Notes: generated from the sequence alone by a model not told the origin. DNA of 10,538 nt from Pseudomonas sp. (GCA_029240955.1 JARDZH010000023.1:1-10538); one strand, 5' to 3'. Counted from the first letter of the stretch, positions 1 to 6,962 are shown. A program made the numbers and translations.

Positions 1-216
1 GGGATGCGCCGCATGCCAGCTGTCCAGTTCAGCCTGCAGCCGGTCTCGCTCGGCCAGTAACTCGCGACTGCGCGGCGCGAGTTCATGAACCAGCGCGTCG
101 AAACCCTCCCAGAACGCCGGCGTGGACAGCCCGGTGCCCGGCAGGACCTCTTCGTCGACAAAGCGTTGAAGCCGGACCGCGACGGTCAGGCGCTGACATT
201 TGCAGAAATCGGTCAT
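1..216 (-). CDS. glcB: Malate synthase G, N-terminal part (cut by window edge)
   Basis: Condenses glyoxylate with acetyl-CoA to give malate in the cytoplasm, the step that disposes of the glyoxylate made by GlcDEF. Only the first 72 codons are present, and the frame is open to the window edge. The translation holds [13 protein letters not shown] (residues 19-31), [15 protein letters not shown] (34-48) and [18 protein letters not shown] (51-68), which align closely with the start of E. coli GlcB as I remember it. The ATG at 216-214 has a GGAGAGG ribosome site just upstream. The catalytic TIM barrel lies outside the window. It follows glcG in the same direction after 257 nt of REP-containing spacer, so it may be a distal operon gene or have its own promoter. 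Identity is secure; whether the full gene is intact cannot be seen. Confidence 0.93.
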   Translation of the reverse strand, partial: MTDFCKCQRLTVAVRLQRFVDEEVLPGTGLSTPAFWEGFDALVHELAPRSRELLAERDRLQAELDSWHAAHP

Positions 217-244
217 GGTCGGCCTCTCCAGTTGTAGGGGCACG

Positions 245-445
245 CCTGCAATCGATGACTGAAACACGGGCCCTGTGGGAGGGAGCAAAGCTCGCGACGC
301 GGCGGTACAGGCGAACATTTGCATCGGCGTCCATGACGCCGTCGCGAGCTGGCGCTCCCTCCCACAAACACGCGTATCTGGCACTCCTGCAATCGACCGC
401 TGGAACACGGTCCCTGTGGGAGGGAGCGAAGCTCGCGACGCGGCG
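245..445. repeat. REP cluster: an inverted pair plus an orphan third copy, with a 60-bp direct repeat
   Basis: This covers most of the glcG-glcB gap. Three copies of a Pseudomonas-type REP (TGTGGGAGGGAGC ... GCTCGCGA) lie at 274-298 (plus), 341-366 (inverted) and 415-439 (plus). Each copy folds on itself through GAGC-(3 or 4 nt)-GCTC. The first two form a REPIN-like inverted pair with a loop of about 42 nt. Segments 245-304 and 386-445 are direct repeats matching at 54 of 60 positions, offset by 141 bp, so the third REP carries its flank with it. In glc mRNA the pair would form a strong hairpin that could protect upstream RNA or limit read-through into glcB. That role is inferred. Confidence 0.85.
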
Positions 446-473
446 TTCCGTTCCTACAGCATCTGCGCTTGCA

Positions 474-881
474 TCAGTCGGCGTTCAGCGCGGCGACACC
501 GGCTTTGGCCACTTGCGCGTCCTGTTCGGCTTTCACGCCGGACACGCCCACCGCGCCGATCACCTGACCGTCGACGATCACCGGCACACCGCCTTCCAGC
601 GAGGTCAGCAACGGGGCGCTGAGGAAGGCGGTGCGGCCGTTGTTGACCATGTCTTCATAGCCTTTGGACTCGCGGCGGCCAAGCGCCGAGGTGCGCGCTT
701 TTTCAATCGAGATATAGCTGCTGATCGCGCCGGCCTCGTCCAGACGTTCGAACGCCAGCAAATGCCCGCCGTCGTCGACGATGGCGATCGAAACCCCCCA
801 GCCTTGGCTGTGCGCTTCCTGGCGTGCTGCGTCGAGCATTCGGCTGACTTCGGTCTGGGTCAAAACGGCTTTGATTTTCAT
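474..881 (-). CDS. glcG: GlcG, heme-binding/HbpS-GlcG family protein of the glycolate operon
   Basis: A 135-residue cytoplasmic protein of the GlcG/HbpS fold; E. coli GlcG is about the same length. Visible family features are the core strand GVSIAIVDDGGHLLAFERLD (residues 29-48), the IEKARTSA helix (59-66) and the glycine-rich GGVPVIVDGQVIGAVGVSG segment (97-115). No signal peptide or membrane segment is seen. HbpS in Streptomyces binds heme and senses redox, but the role of GlcG in glycolate use is not established. The ATG overlaps the glcF stop as ATGA (881-878) and has GGAG six bases upstream, so translation is probably coupled to glcF. The identification rests on both sequence and position; the biochemical function is unknown. 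Confidence 0.92.
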   Translation of the reverse strand: MKIKAVLTQTEVSRMLDAARQEAHSQGWGVSIAIVDDGGHLLAFERLDEAGAISSYISIEKARTSALGRRESKGYEDMVNNGRTAFLSAPLLTSLEGGVPVIVDGQVIGAVGVSGVKAEQDAQVAKAGVAALNAD

Positions 882-2131
882 GAGTGACTCCGTACAGGTT
901 CAGGGTTTGAGGACGTGTTCAAGGCTTGATCGACCAGTTCGATCCAGTGCCGCACCGGTGTCCGGTTGGCACCCGCCAGATGGGTCTGGCAGCCGATGTT
1001 GGCGGTCGCGATGACCTGTGGCTTGCCGCTTTCCAGCGCGTCGAGCCGGTTGTCACGCAATTGGCGCGCCAGTTGCGGTTGGGTGATGGAATAGGTGCCT
1101 GCCGATCCACAGCACAAGTGGCCGTCCGGGACCGATGTCAGGGTAAAGCCCAGACGTGACAATACACGTTCCACCTCACCGCCGAGTTTCTGGGCGTGCT
1201 GCAAGGTGCAAGGGCAATGGAACGCCAGCCGCGTATCGGCAGTGATTGCCAAGGTCTCAAGCGGCTCGTCGCGTATCACTTCCACCAGATCTTTCGCGCG
1301 GGCACTGACCTGCACGGCTTTGTCGGCATATGCCGGGTCATCGCGCAGCAGATGGCCGTAATCCTTGATGAATGCACCGCAGCCGCTGGCGGTCTGGATG
1401 ATGGCTTCTGCACCGTTCTGCAGCGCCGGCCACCAGGCGTCGATGTTGCGGCGGGCACGGTCCAGGCCCGCCTGTTGCGCGTCGAGGTGATAGTCCACTG
1501 CGCCACAACAACCGGCTTCGGCGACCGGCGCGATGCTGATGCCCAGCCGGTCCAGCACCCGCGCCGTCGCGGCATTGGTATTGGGCGACAGGCCGGGCTG
1601 TACGCAGCCTTCAAGCATCAGCATCTGCCGCTCGTGTCGGGCGGAGGGGCGCAGGCCGGGTTCGGTGATCGAGCCCGGCAGCTTGGTCTTGAGACTGCCC
1701 GGTAGCAGCGGACGGAATGTGCGGCCCAGCCGCGTCAGGGATTTGAACAGGCCGGCGTCCGGGACGACGTGGCGCAGTCCCTCGCGCACCATGCGCTGGC
1801 TCAGCGGGCGTGGCACTGCGGCGTCCACCACGCTGCGACCGATGTCCAGCAGGTTGTGGTAATCAACGCCGGACGGGCAAGTCGTCTCGCAGTTGCGGCA
1901 GCTCAGGCAGCGGTCCAGATGCAGCTGGGTTTTCTCCGTCGCAGGGTTACCTTCCAGCACTTGCTTGATCAGGTAAATGCGCCCGCGCGGTCCGTCCAGT
2001 TCGTCGCCCAGCAATTGATAGGTCGGGCAGGTGGCATTGCAGAAACCGCAGTGCACGCAGGTGCGCAGGATGCGCTCCGCTTCTTCGGCACGGTGCAGCT
2101 GTCTGGCGTGTTCGCTCAGGTTGGTCTGCAT
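878..2131 (-). CDS. glcF: Glycolate oxidase iron-sulfur subunit GlcF
   Basis: Iron-sulfur subunit that passes electrons from the GlcD/GlcE flavoproteins towards the membrane quinone pool during oxidation of glycolate to glyoxylate. The protein has 417 residues; E. coli GlcF has about 407. Two ferredoxin-type CxxCxxCxxxCP clusters are at C25/C28/C31/C35 and C75/C78/C81/C85, consistent with two 4Fe-4S centres. Two cysteine-rich CCG-type motifs of the heterodisulfide-reductase/GlpC family are at C208-C209-G and C340-C341-G, each preceded by a further cysteine-containing stretch (EGC 175-177, HCPC 305-308). There is no transmembrane helix, so membrane association would be peripheral. The start ATG has GGAG nine bases upstream and lies 3 nt after the glcE stop. 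The stop overlaps the glcG start. Confidence 0.96.
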   Translation of the reverse strand: MQTNLSEHARQLHRAEEAERILRTCVHCGFCNATCPTYQLLGDELDGPRGRIYLIKQVLEGNPATEKTQLHLDRCLSCRNCETTCPSGVDYHNLLDIGRSVVDAAVPRPLSQRMVREGLRHVVPDAGLFKSLTRLGRTFRPLLPGSLKTKLPGSITEPGLRPSARHERQMLMLEGCVQPGLSPNTNAATARVLDRLGISIAPVAEAGCCGAVDYHLDAQQAGLDRARRNIDAWWPALQNGAEAIIQTASGCGAFIKDYGHLLRDDPAYADKAVQVSARAKDLVEVIRDEPLETLAITADTRLAFHCPCTLQHAQKLGGEVERVLSRLGFTLTSVPDGHLCCGSAGTYSITQPQLARQLRDNRLDALESGKPQVIATANIGCQTHLAGANRTPVRHWIELVDQALNTSSNPEPVRSHS

Positions 2132-2134
2132 GAT

Positions 2135-3196
2135 TCAGAGCTCCGCGTACATTCGACCGGGGTTGAACACGCCCAGTGGATCCAGGCGCGCCTTGAGCTG
2201 CTGGTGATAGCGCCGCAACGGAGCCGGCAGCGGCTGGAACGGGCTGTCGTCCTGACCGGGACTGAAGCAGGTGGCATGGCCGCCCGCAGCCGAAACCCGG
2301 GCGCGGATGAGGTCGCCTGTGGCATCGGATTTCAGCCAGCGCTGCGCGCCGCCCCAGTCGATCAGTTGCTCACCCGGCAGATTCAGAGCGCCCGTGTTGT
2401 TGGGCATCGACAGCCGCCATAAAGGCCGCGCATCGAGAAAGAAGCTCAGACGCTGCTCGTTCAGATCCTCCCAATACGTGGGGTCGATCTGTTCGCCGCC
2501 AAAACGCTCGCACGCGGCCGCCACCGATCCCTCGCCGCCTTCGAGTCGCAGGCGCAGAACGCCGGCTTCATGACTCGCGGCGCTGATCGGAATCGGCTGC
2601 TGGCCCCATTCAGCCAGACCGTTCAAGGCGCGCTCACTGTCCAGCTCCAGCGCAATGCTGGTGCAAAGACGCGGCTTGGGCAGCACCTTGAGCGACACTT
2701 CGGTCAGGACGCCCAAACATCCCAGGCTACCGGCCATCAGGCGTGACACGTCATAGCCCGCGACGTTCTTCATCACCTCGCCGCCGAACCGCAGATGCTT
2801 GCCGTGCCCGGTGATGACCCGCGTGCCCAGCACATAGTCGCGCACCGAACCGCTCCACGGCCGGCGCGGGCCGGACAAACCTGCCGCGACCATTCCGCCC
2901 AGCGTCGCATCGCCGAAAGTCGGCGGTTCGCATGGCAGCATCTGACCGGCTTCATCCAGCGCTTGAATCAGTTCGGTCAAGGGCGTACCGGCGCGGGCGG
3001 TGATGACCAGTTCGGTCGGGTCGTAACTGACGATGCCGCGATGGTCACGGGTATCGAGAATTTCACCGGCGACGTTGCGCCCGAGAAATGCCTTGCTGTT
3101 GCCGCCCTGAATGCGCAGCGGCGTGACGCTGGCCAGCGCTTGATTGACCTGATCGAGCAGCGCGCCGCTGGCATCGAAATCCTGCGCAGTCGCCAT
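2135..3196 (-). CDS. glcE: Glycolate oxidase FAD-binding subunit GlcE
   Basis: Second flavoprotein-like subunit of the three-part glycolate oxidase. The protein has 353 residues; E. coli GlcE has about 350. It has a PCMH-type FAD-binding domain in the N-terminal half: the RIQGGNSKAFLGR loop (28-40), VSYDPTELVITARAGTPL (56-73), the FGDATLGGMVAAGLSGPRR stretch (94-112), and MKNVAGYDVSRLMAGSLGCLG (142-162) near the flavin. A shorter C-terminal part ends in LDPLGVFNPGRMY, typical of FAD-linked oxidases. It lacks the long substrate-domain cap seen in GlcD, as is usual for this subunit. The start ATG shares one base with the glcD stop (TGATG) and has GGAG eight bases upstream. The next gene, glcF, starts 3 nt after the stop. 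All three subunits are needed for activity in E. coli. Confidence 0.96.
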   Translation of the reverse strand: MATAQDFDASGALLDQVNQALASVTPLRIQGGNSKAFLGRNVAGEILDTRDHRGIVSYDPTELVITARAGTPLTELIQALDEAGQMLPCEPPTFGDATLGGMVAAGLSGPRRPWSGSVRDYVLGTRVITGHGKHLRFGGEVMKNVAGYDVSRLMAGSLGCLGVLTEVSLKVLPKPRLCTSIALELDSERALNGLAEWGQQPIPISAASHEAGVLRLRLEGGEGSVAAACERFGGEQIDPTYWEDLNEQRLSFFLDARPLWRLSMPNNTGALNLPGEQLIDWGGAQRWLKSDATGDLIRARVSAAGGHATCFSPGQDDSPFQPLPAPLRRYHQQLKARLDPLGVFNPGRMYAEL

Positions 3197-4695
3197 CAGA
3201 AACGCTCCAGTTCGGGGAAGGGCAGTTGCCCGGCATGTACGTGCATCGCGCCAAACTCGGCGCAGCGGTGCAGGGTCGGGATGTTCTTGCCCGGGTTGAG
3301 CAGGCCGCTCGGGTCGAACGCCGCCTTGACGGCGTGGAACAGCTGCAGCTCGTCACTGTTGAACTGCGCGCACATCTGATTGATCTTTTCCCGGCCCACG
3401 CCGTGCTCGCCGGTGATGCTGCCGCCGACCTTCACACACAGCTCAAGAATCCGGCCGCCCAACGCCTCGGCCCGCGCCAGCTCGCCTGGCTGATTGGCGT
3501 CGAACAGGATCAGCGGATGCATATTGCCGTCGCCGGCGTGAAAGACATTGGCGACGGCCAGACCGTATTCGGCGGACAAGTCGGCAATGCCCCGCAGCAC
3601 CCCTGGCAGTTCGCGGCGCGGGATGGTGCCGTCCATGCAGTAATAATCCGGCGACAGACGCCCCACTGCCGGGAAAGCGTTTTTGCGCCCGGCCCAGAAG
3701 CGCACCCGTTCGGCTTCATCCCGCGCCTGCCGCAGCTCGGTGGCGCCGGCGCGGGTCAGAACCTCGCGCACGCGGTCGCAATCGGCGTGCACGTCCGCCT
3801 CGACGCCGTCCAGTTCGCACAGCAGGATCGCTTCGGCGTCGACCGGGTAGCCCGCGTGAATGAAGTCTTCGGCTGCGCGAATCGCCAGGTTGTCCATCAT
3901 CTCCAGTCCACCGGGAATGATGCCCGCCGCGATGATATCGGCGACGGCGCGACCGGCTTTTTCAACCGAGTCGAACGCCGCCAGCAGCACCTTGGCTACT
4001 TGCGGTTTGGGCAGCAGCTTGACGGTGACTTCGGTGATGACGCCCAGCATGCCTTCGGAGCCGGTGAACAGCGCCAGCAGATCGAAGCCCGGCGAATCCA
4101 GCGCCTCGCTGCCCAGTGTCATGGCCTCACCTTCGACGGTCAGCATCTCGACCTTCATGAGGTTGTGCACGGTCAGGCCGTATTTTAGGCAATGCACGCC
4201 GCCTGCGTTTTCTGCGACGTTGCCGCCGATCGAGCAGGCGATCTGCGAAGAAGGGTCGGGCGCGTAATACAGGCCGTACGGCGCGGCCGCCTGGGAAATC
4301 GCCAGATTGCGCACGCCTGGCTGAACCCGAGCCACGCGTGCCGCGGGGTCGATGTCGAGAATCTTGTTGAAGCGCGCCATGACCAGCAGCACGCCTTGCT
4401 CCAGTGGCAGCGCGCCACCTGACAAACCGGTACCAGCGCCGCGCGCGACCACCGGAACGCGTTGTTCATGACAGACTTTCAGCAGGGTTTGTACCTGTTC
4501 CAGACGCGCAGGCAGGGCGACCAACAGGGGCGTGGTGCGGTACGCCGACAGGCCGTCGCACTCGTACGGCCGTAATTCTTCGGGCCGATGAAGCAGATCC
4601 AGGTCTGGCAACTGACGTTTGAGCTCGTCCAGCAGCCGTTGTTTATCGACAGTCGGCAGAGGGCCGTCGATTCGCTCGTCGTAGAGAATGTTCAT
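3196..4695 (-). CDS. glcD: Glycolate oxidase FAD-linked catalytic subunit GlcD
   Basis: Flavoprotein subunit that oxidises glycolate (and probably D-lactate) to the 2-oxo acid. At 499 residues it equals E. coli GlcD in length and shares long identical runs with it. Order along the protein: FAD-binding PCMH domain with PVVARGAGTGLSGGALPLE (81-99) and DPSSQIACSIGGNVAENAGG (147-166), TGSEGMLGVITEVTVKLLPK (211-230), then the FAD-oxidase C domain with NVFHAGDGNMHPL (383-395), whose histidines are conserved in the family, and ITGEHGVGREK (427-437) before DPSGLLNPGKN. It is the first gene of the minus-strand operon, and glcE overlaps its last base. The ATG at 4695 has no clear purine-rich ribosome site, unlike its neighbours. 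A GlcC-type regulator would be expected, but none is adjacent. Confidence 0.97.
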   Translation of the reverse strand: MNILYDERIDGPLPTVDKQRLLDELKRQLPDLDLLHRPEELRPYECDGLSAYRTTPLLVALPARLEQVQTLLKVCHEQRVPVVARGAGTGLSGGALPLEQGVLLVMARFNKILDIDPAARVARVQPGVRNLAISQAAAPYGLYYAPDPSSQIACSIGGNVAENAGGVHCLKYGLTVHNLMKVEMLTVEGEAMTLGSEALDSPGFDLLALFTGSEGMLGVITEVTVKLLPKPQVAKVLLAAFDSVEKAGRAVADIIAAGIIPGGLEMMDNLAIRAAEDFIHAGYPVDAEAILLCELDGVEADVHADCDRVREVLTRAGATELRQARDEAERVRFWAGRKNAFPAVGRLSPDYYCMDGTIPRRELPGVLRGIADLSAEYGLAVANVFHAGDGNMHPLILFDANQPGELARAEALGGRILELCVKVGGSITGEHGVGREKINQMCAQFNSDELQLFHAVKAAFDPSGLLNPGKNIPTLHRCAEFGAMHVHAGQLPFPELERF

Positions 4696-4835
4696 GTGCG
4701 ACCCAGTGTTGTTTTTATCGGGCTGGCGCGGTTGCAGTTCATGATTGGCGATCGCGACGCGCCTCTACACCGTGGCTGCGGTCAGCCGCGCTGTCAAGCT
4801 GACTCCCACCGAGACTGCACATGGTGGGGTTTTTC

Positions 4836-4923
4836 GTAGGAGCCAGCTTGCTGGCGAATGTTCAGTGGGAGCAGAACACATTGATTGTCTGGGCTGAGGC
4901 CTCGCCAGCAAGCTGGCTCCTAC
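4836..4923. repeat. Perfect REP pair (REPIN-like), GTAGGAGC family
   Basis: Two 22-base arms, 4836-4857 and 4902-4923, are exact reverse complements separated by 44 nt. Each arm also folds alone through GCCAGC-TT-GCTGGC. The GTAGGAGC...GCTGGCGA layout is that of dispersed Pseudomonas REP sequences, which RAYT-type transposases mobilise; no such gene is in the window. This is a different sub-family from the TGTGGGAGGGAGC copies at 274-439 and 10254-10342. Confidence 0.88.
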
Positions 4924-4982
4924 AACAAACCGTGCGGGCCAGCGCACCACCGCCATTGACAGACGCCTACCGATCCCGCAAT

Positions 4983-5007
4983 TTACGCATCACGTAATCG
5001 CCTTACG
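4983..5007. promoter_or_regulatory. Inverted repeat upstream of maiA, possible operator
   Basis: TTACG-CATCA-CGTAA (4983-4997) is a perfect 5-bp dyad. TTACG occurs a third time at 5003-5007, just 22 nt before the maiA start. This is a suitable place for a repressor to act on maiA, but I cannot match the site to a known regulator, and such a short dyad could occur by chance. Confidence 0.35.
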
Positions 5008-5029
5008 AAAACAACAACAGGCAGCCGGC

Positions 5030-5665
5030 GTGGATCTATTTACCTACTATCGTTCGACCTCCAGCTACCGCGTGCGTATCGCGCTGGCGCTCAAAGGTCT
5101 GGATTTCAACGCCATTCCGGTCAACCTGATTGCAGGGGGTGGGGAGCATCGCACGCCGCAATACCGTGCCCTCAATCCCCAGGGTCGCGTGCCAGCGCTG
5201 CGGCTCGACGGCGGCGAAGTCATTACCCAATCGCCCGCGATCATCGAATACCTTGAAGACGTCCATCCCGAACCGCCATTGCTCGCGGCTGACCCGGTGC
5301 TGCGCGCCCGGCAACGAGCGGTAGCGGCGTTGATCGGCTGCGACGTCCACCCGCTGCACAACGTCTCGGTGCTCAACCGTCTTCGCGGGTTGGGACACGA
5401 TGAATCGGTCGTGACCGAATGGATCGGCCACTGGATCACGGACGGGCTGGCTGCGGTGGAGCAACTGATCGAAGACGCCGTCTTCTGCTTTGGCGAATCG
5501 CCGAGTGTGGCGGACGTCTACCTGTTGCCACAGCTCTATGCCGCCCGGCGTTTCAACGTTGATCTGACGTCATACGCACGTATTGGCCGAGTGGAAACCC
5601 ATGCCCTTCATCATCCCGCGTTCCGCGTTGCACATCCCGATGCGCAACCGGACAAGCCGGACTAG
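5030..5665 (+). CDS. maiA: Maleylacetoacetate isomerase (zeta-class GST family)
   Basis: Glutathione-dependent cis-trans isomerase turning 4-maleylacetoacetate into 4-fumarylacetoacetate in tyrosine/homogentisate breakdown; cytoplasmic. At 211 residues it has the usual family length. The N-terminal thioredoxin-fold domain carries the zeta-class signature STSSYRVRIALALKG (9-23), LNPQGRVPAL (48-57) with the cis-proline, and the glutathione-binding QSPAIIEYLE (67-76). The helical C-terminal domain has CDVHPLHN (104-111) and FGESPSVADVYLLPQ (154-168). The start is GTG at 5030, the only reasonable start in frame, with a weak AGG eight bases upstream, which suggests modest translation. hppD follows 152 bp downstream on the same strand and supports the pathway assignment. 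The partners hmgA and fumarylacetoacetase are not in the window. A generic zeta-GST with another substrate is possible but less likely. Confidence 0.88.
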   Translation: MDLFTYYRSTSSYRVRIALALKGLDFNAIPVNLIAGGGEHRTPQYRALNPQGRVPALRLDGGEVITQSPAIIEYLEDVHPEPPLLAADPVLRARQRAVAALIGCDVHPLHNVSVLNRLRGLGHDESVVTEWIGHWITDGLAAVEQLIEDAVFCFGESPSVADVYLLPQLYAARRFNVDLTSYARIGRVETHALHHPAFRVAHPDAQPDKPD

Positions 5666-5712
5666 GCTCAAGTCATGAAAGCTCTTGGCCTGCAGTTGAT
5701 TTTCGGAGATTT

Positions 5713-5733
5713 CCTCGCCCGTAGCGTGCGAGG
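5713..5733 (+). terminator. Short hairpin between maiA and hppD
   Basis: CCTCGC (5713-5718) pairs with GCGAGG (5728-5733) across a 9-nt loop, 48 nt after the maiA stop. Only ATTT follows, so it is a weak terminator at best. It could equally be a leader structure of hppD. Confidence 0.3.
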
Positions 5734-5804
5734 GATTTCCTGTGCGCCGCCCGCGGGACGTTGAAGCATCGCTTCCTCCGACACTCTTCCGCAGCGCACT
5801 TTGC

Positions 5805-5810
5805 AAGGAG
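5805..5810 (+). promoter_or_regulatory. Ribosome binding site that fixes the hppD start
   Basis: AAGGAG lies seven bases before the ATG at 5818. It rules out the in-frame upstream TTG at 5761, which would add 19 residues absent from the known enzyme. Confidence 0.85.
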
Positions 5811-5817
5811 CCAGACC

Positions 5818-6894
5818 ATGGCTGATCTCTACGAAAACCCGATGGGCCTGATGGGCTTTGAATTCATCGAATTTGCTTCGCCGACGCCCGGCACGCTCGA
5901 ACCCGTGTTCGAAATGATGGGCTTTACCAAAGTGGCGGTTCACCGCTCCAAGGACGTGGTGCTGTATCGCCAGGGTGCGATCAACCTGATCCTCAACAAC
6001 GAGCCGCAAAGCCTGGCGTCATACTTTGCCGCCGAGCACGGCCCTTCGGTCTGCGGCATGGCGTTTCGCGTCAAGGACTCGCACAAAGCGTATCAGCGCG
6101 CGCTGGAGCTGGGCGCTCAACCGCTGGAAATCGCGACCGGGCCCATGGAGCTGCGTTTGCCCGCGATCAAGGGCATCGGCGGCGCGCCGTTGTATCTGAT
6201 CGACCGCTTCGGCGAGAGCACGTCCATCTACGACATCGACTTTGACTTCATCGACGGCGTGGACCGCAATCCGGTCGGCGCGGGCCTGAAAGTCATCGAC
6301 CACCTGACCCACAACGTCTATCGGGGCCGCATGGCGTACTGGGCGGCGTTCTACGAAAAGCTGTTCAACTTCCGCGAGCTGCGCTACTTCGACATCAAGG
6401 GCGAGTACACCGGCCTGACGTCCAAGGCCATGACCGCGCCGGACGGGTTGATTCGCATCCCGCTCAACGAGGAATCGTCCAAGGGCGCAGGTCAGATCGA
6501 AGAGTTCTTGATGCAATTCAACGGCGAGGGGATTCAGCACGTCGCGTTTTTCACCGATGACCTGATCAAGACCTGGGACGCATTGAAGGCAACCGGCATG
6601 CGCTTCATGTCCGCGCCGCCGGACACCTATTACGAAATGCTCGAAGGCCGCTTGCCCGGCCACGGCGAGCCGGAGGACGAACTCAAGTCGCGGGGGATTC
6701 TGCTCGACGGTACGTCAGAGGGCGGGGAGAAGCGTCTGCTGCTGCAGATCTTCTCCGAAACCCTGATGGGGCCGGTGTTCTTCGAATTCATCCAGCGCAA
6801 GGGTGACGACGGGTTTGGTGAAGGTAATTTCAAGGCGCTGTTCGAATCCATCGAGCGTGATCAGATCAAGCGCGGGGTGTTGATGACGGAGTGA
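5818..6894 (+). CDS. hppD: 4-hydroxyphenylpyruvate dioxygenase
   Basis: Non-heme Fe(II) enzyme converting 4-hydroxyphenylpyruvate and oxygen to homogentisate and CO2, the entry to the homogentisate branch of tyrosine catabolism and the precursor step for pyomelanin. The product is 358 residues, the exact length of the crystallised P. fluorescens enzyme, and it agrees with my memory of that protein over most of its length. It has two vicinal-oxygen-chelate domains. The iron ligands are visible as H162 ([11 protein letters not shown]), H241 (GIQHVAF) and E323 ([20 protein letters not shown]), matching His161/His240/Glu322 of the Met-less numbering. Nothing is missing or broken. A strong AAGGAG precedes the start, in contrast to the weak site of maiA. 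It lies downstream of maiA on the same strand, but a 152-bp gap with a hairpin leaves room for its own promoter. Confidence 0.98.
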   Translation: MADLYENPMGLMGFEFIEFASPTPGTLEPVFEMMGFTKVAVHRSKDVVLYRQGAINLILNNEPQSLASYFAAEHGPSVCGMAFRVKDSHKAYQRALELGAQPLEIATGPMELRLPAIKGIGGAPLYLIDRFGESTSIYDIDFDFIDGVDRNPVGAGLKVIDHLTHNVYRGRMAYWAAFYEKLFNFRELRYFDIKGEYTGLTSKAMTAPDGLIRIPLNEESSKGAGQIEEFLMQFNGEGIQHVAFFTDDLIKTWDALKATGMRFMSAPPDTYYEMLEGRLPGHGEPEDELKSRGILLDGTSEGGEKRLLLQIFSETLMGPVFFEFIQRKGDDGFGEGNFKALFESIERDQIKRGVLMTE

Positions 6895-6920
6895 TCCGCC
6901 CGCGAGCACCGCGTCGCTTC

Positions 6921-6962
6921 TGTCGCGGGTAAACGCGCTCCTACACGCGTTTGCCCGCGACA
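6921..6962. terminator. Bidirectional hairpin between convergent hppD and benE (REP-like)
   Basis: Arms 6921-6937 and 6946-6962 pair over 17 positions (16 Watson-Crick plus one that is G-T or mismatched depending on strand) around the 8-nt loop CTCCTACA. It begins 26 nt after the hppD stop and directly abuts the benE stop. On the minus strand the loop and arm read TGTAGGAGCGCG, the hallmark of Pseudomonas REP units. There is no long T-tract. Termination in both directions is the likely role, but it is inferred. Confidence 0.6.

Larger units (their letters stand above)
4696..5029. other. Divergent glcD/maiA intergenic region
   Basis: A 334-bp region between the two divergent transcription units, which must hold both promoters. 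I see no protein or RNA gene in it. It contains a perfect REP pair (4836-4923), a GGCTG-CGGT-CAGCC dyad at 4774-4787 on the glcD side, and a TTACG...CGTAA dyad at 4983-4997 on the maiA side. A TTGACA hexamer reads towards glcD (4797-4792) but has no matching -10, so no promoter is called. Confidence 0.7.

Noticed and set aside
245..445. Possible CRISPR array
   Set aside because: Only three units, inverted relative to one another, with irregular spacing and internal palindromes of REP type; no cas genes.
255..887. Plus-strand open frame of 210 codons antisense to glcG
   Set aside because: It is a shadow of glcG and runs through the REP cluster. It has no recognisable protein character and no ribosome site.
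1769..2422. Plus-strand open frame of 217 codons across glcF/glcE
   Set aside because: Antisense open frames are common in GC-rich DNA. It spans a junction of two clear genes and has no family signature.
3226..4188. Plus-strand open frame of 320 codons antisense to glcD
   Set aside because: Long only because of the high third-position GC of glcD; the translation is a biased shadow with no domain.
4792..4797. TTGACA -35 box reading towards glcD
   Set aside because: No acceptable -10 hexamer 16-18 bp downstream; a single hexamer is not enough.
5685..5700. Sigma-54-like TTGGC...TTGAT upstream of hppD
   Set aside because: The -12 GC is missing at the required spacing from GG, so it does not meet the sigma-54 consensus.
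5761..5817. N-terminal extension of HppD from TTG at 5761
   Set aside because: The strong AAGGAG before the ATG at 5818 and the exact 358-residue family length favour the shorter protein.
6019..6663. Minus-strand open frame of 214 codons opposite hppD
   Set aside because: Lies wholly inside the well-identified hppD and has no start signal.
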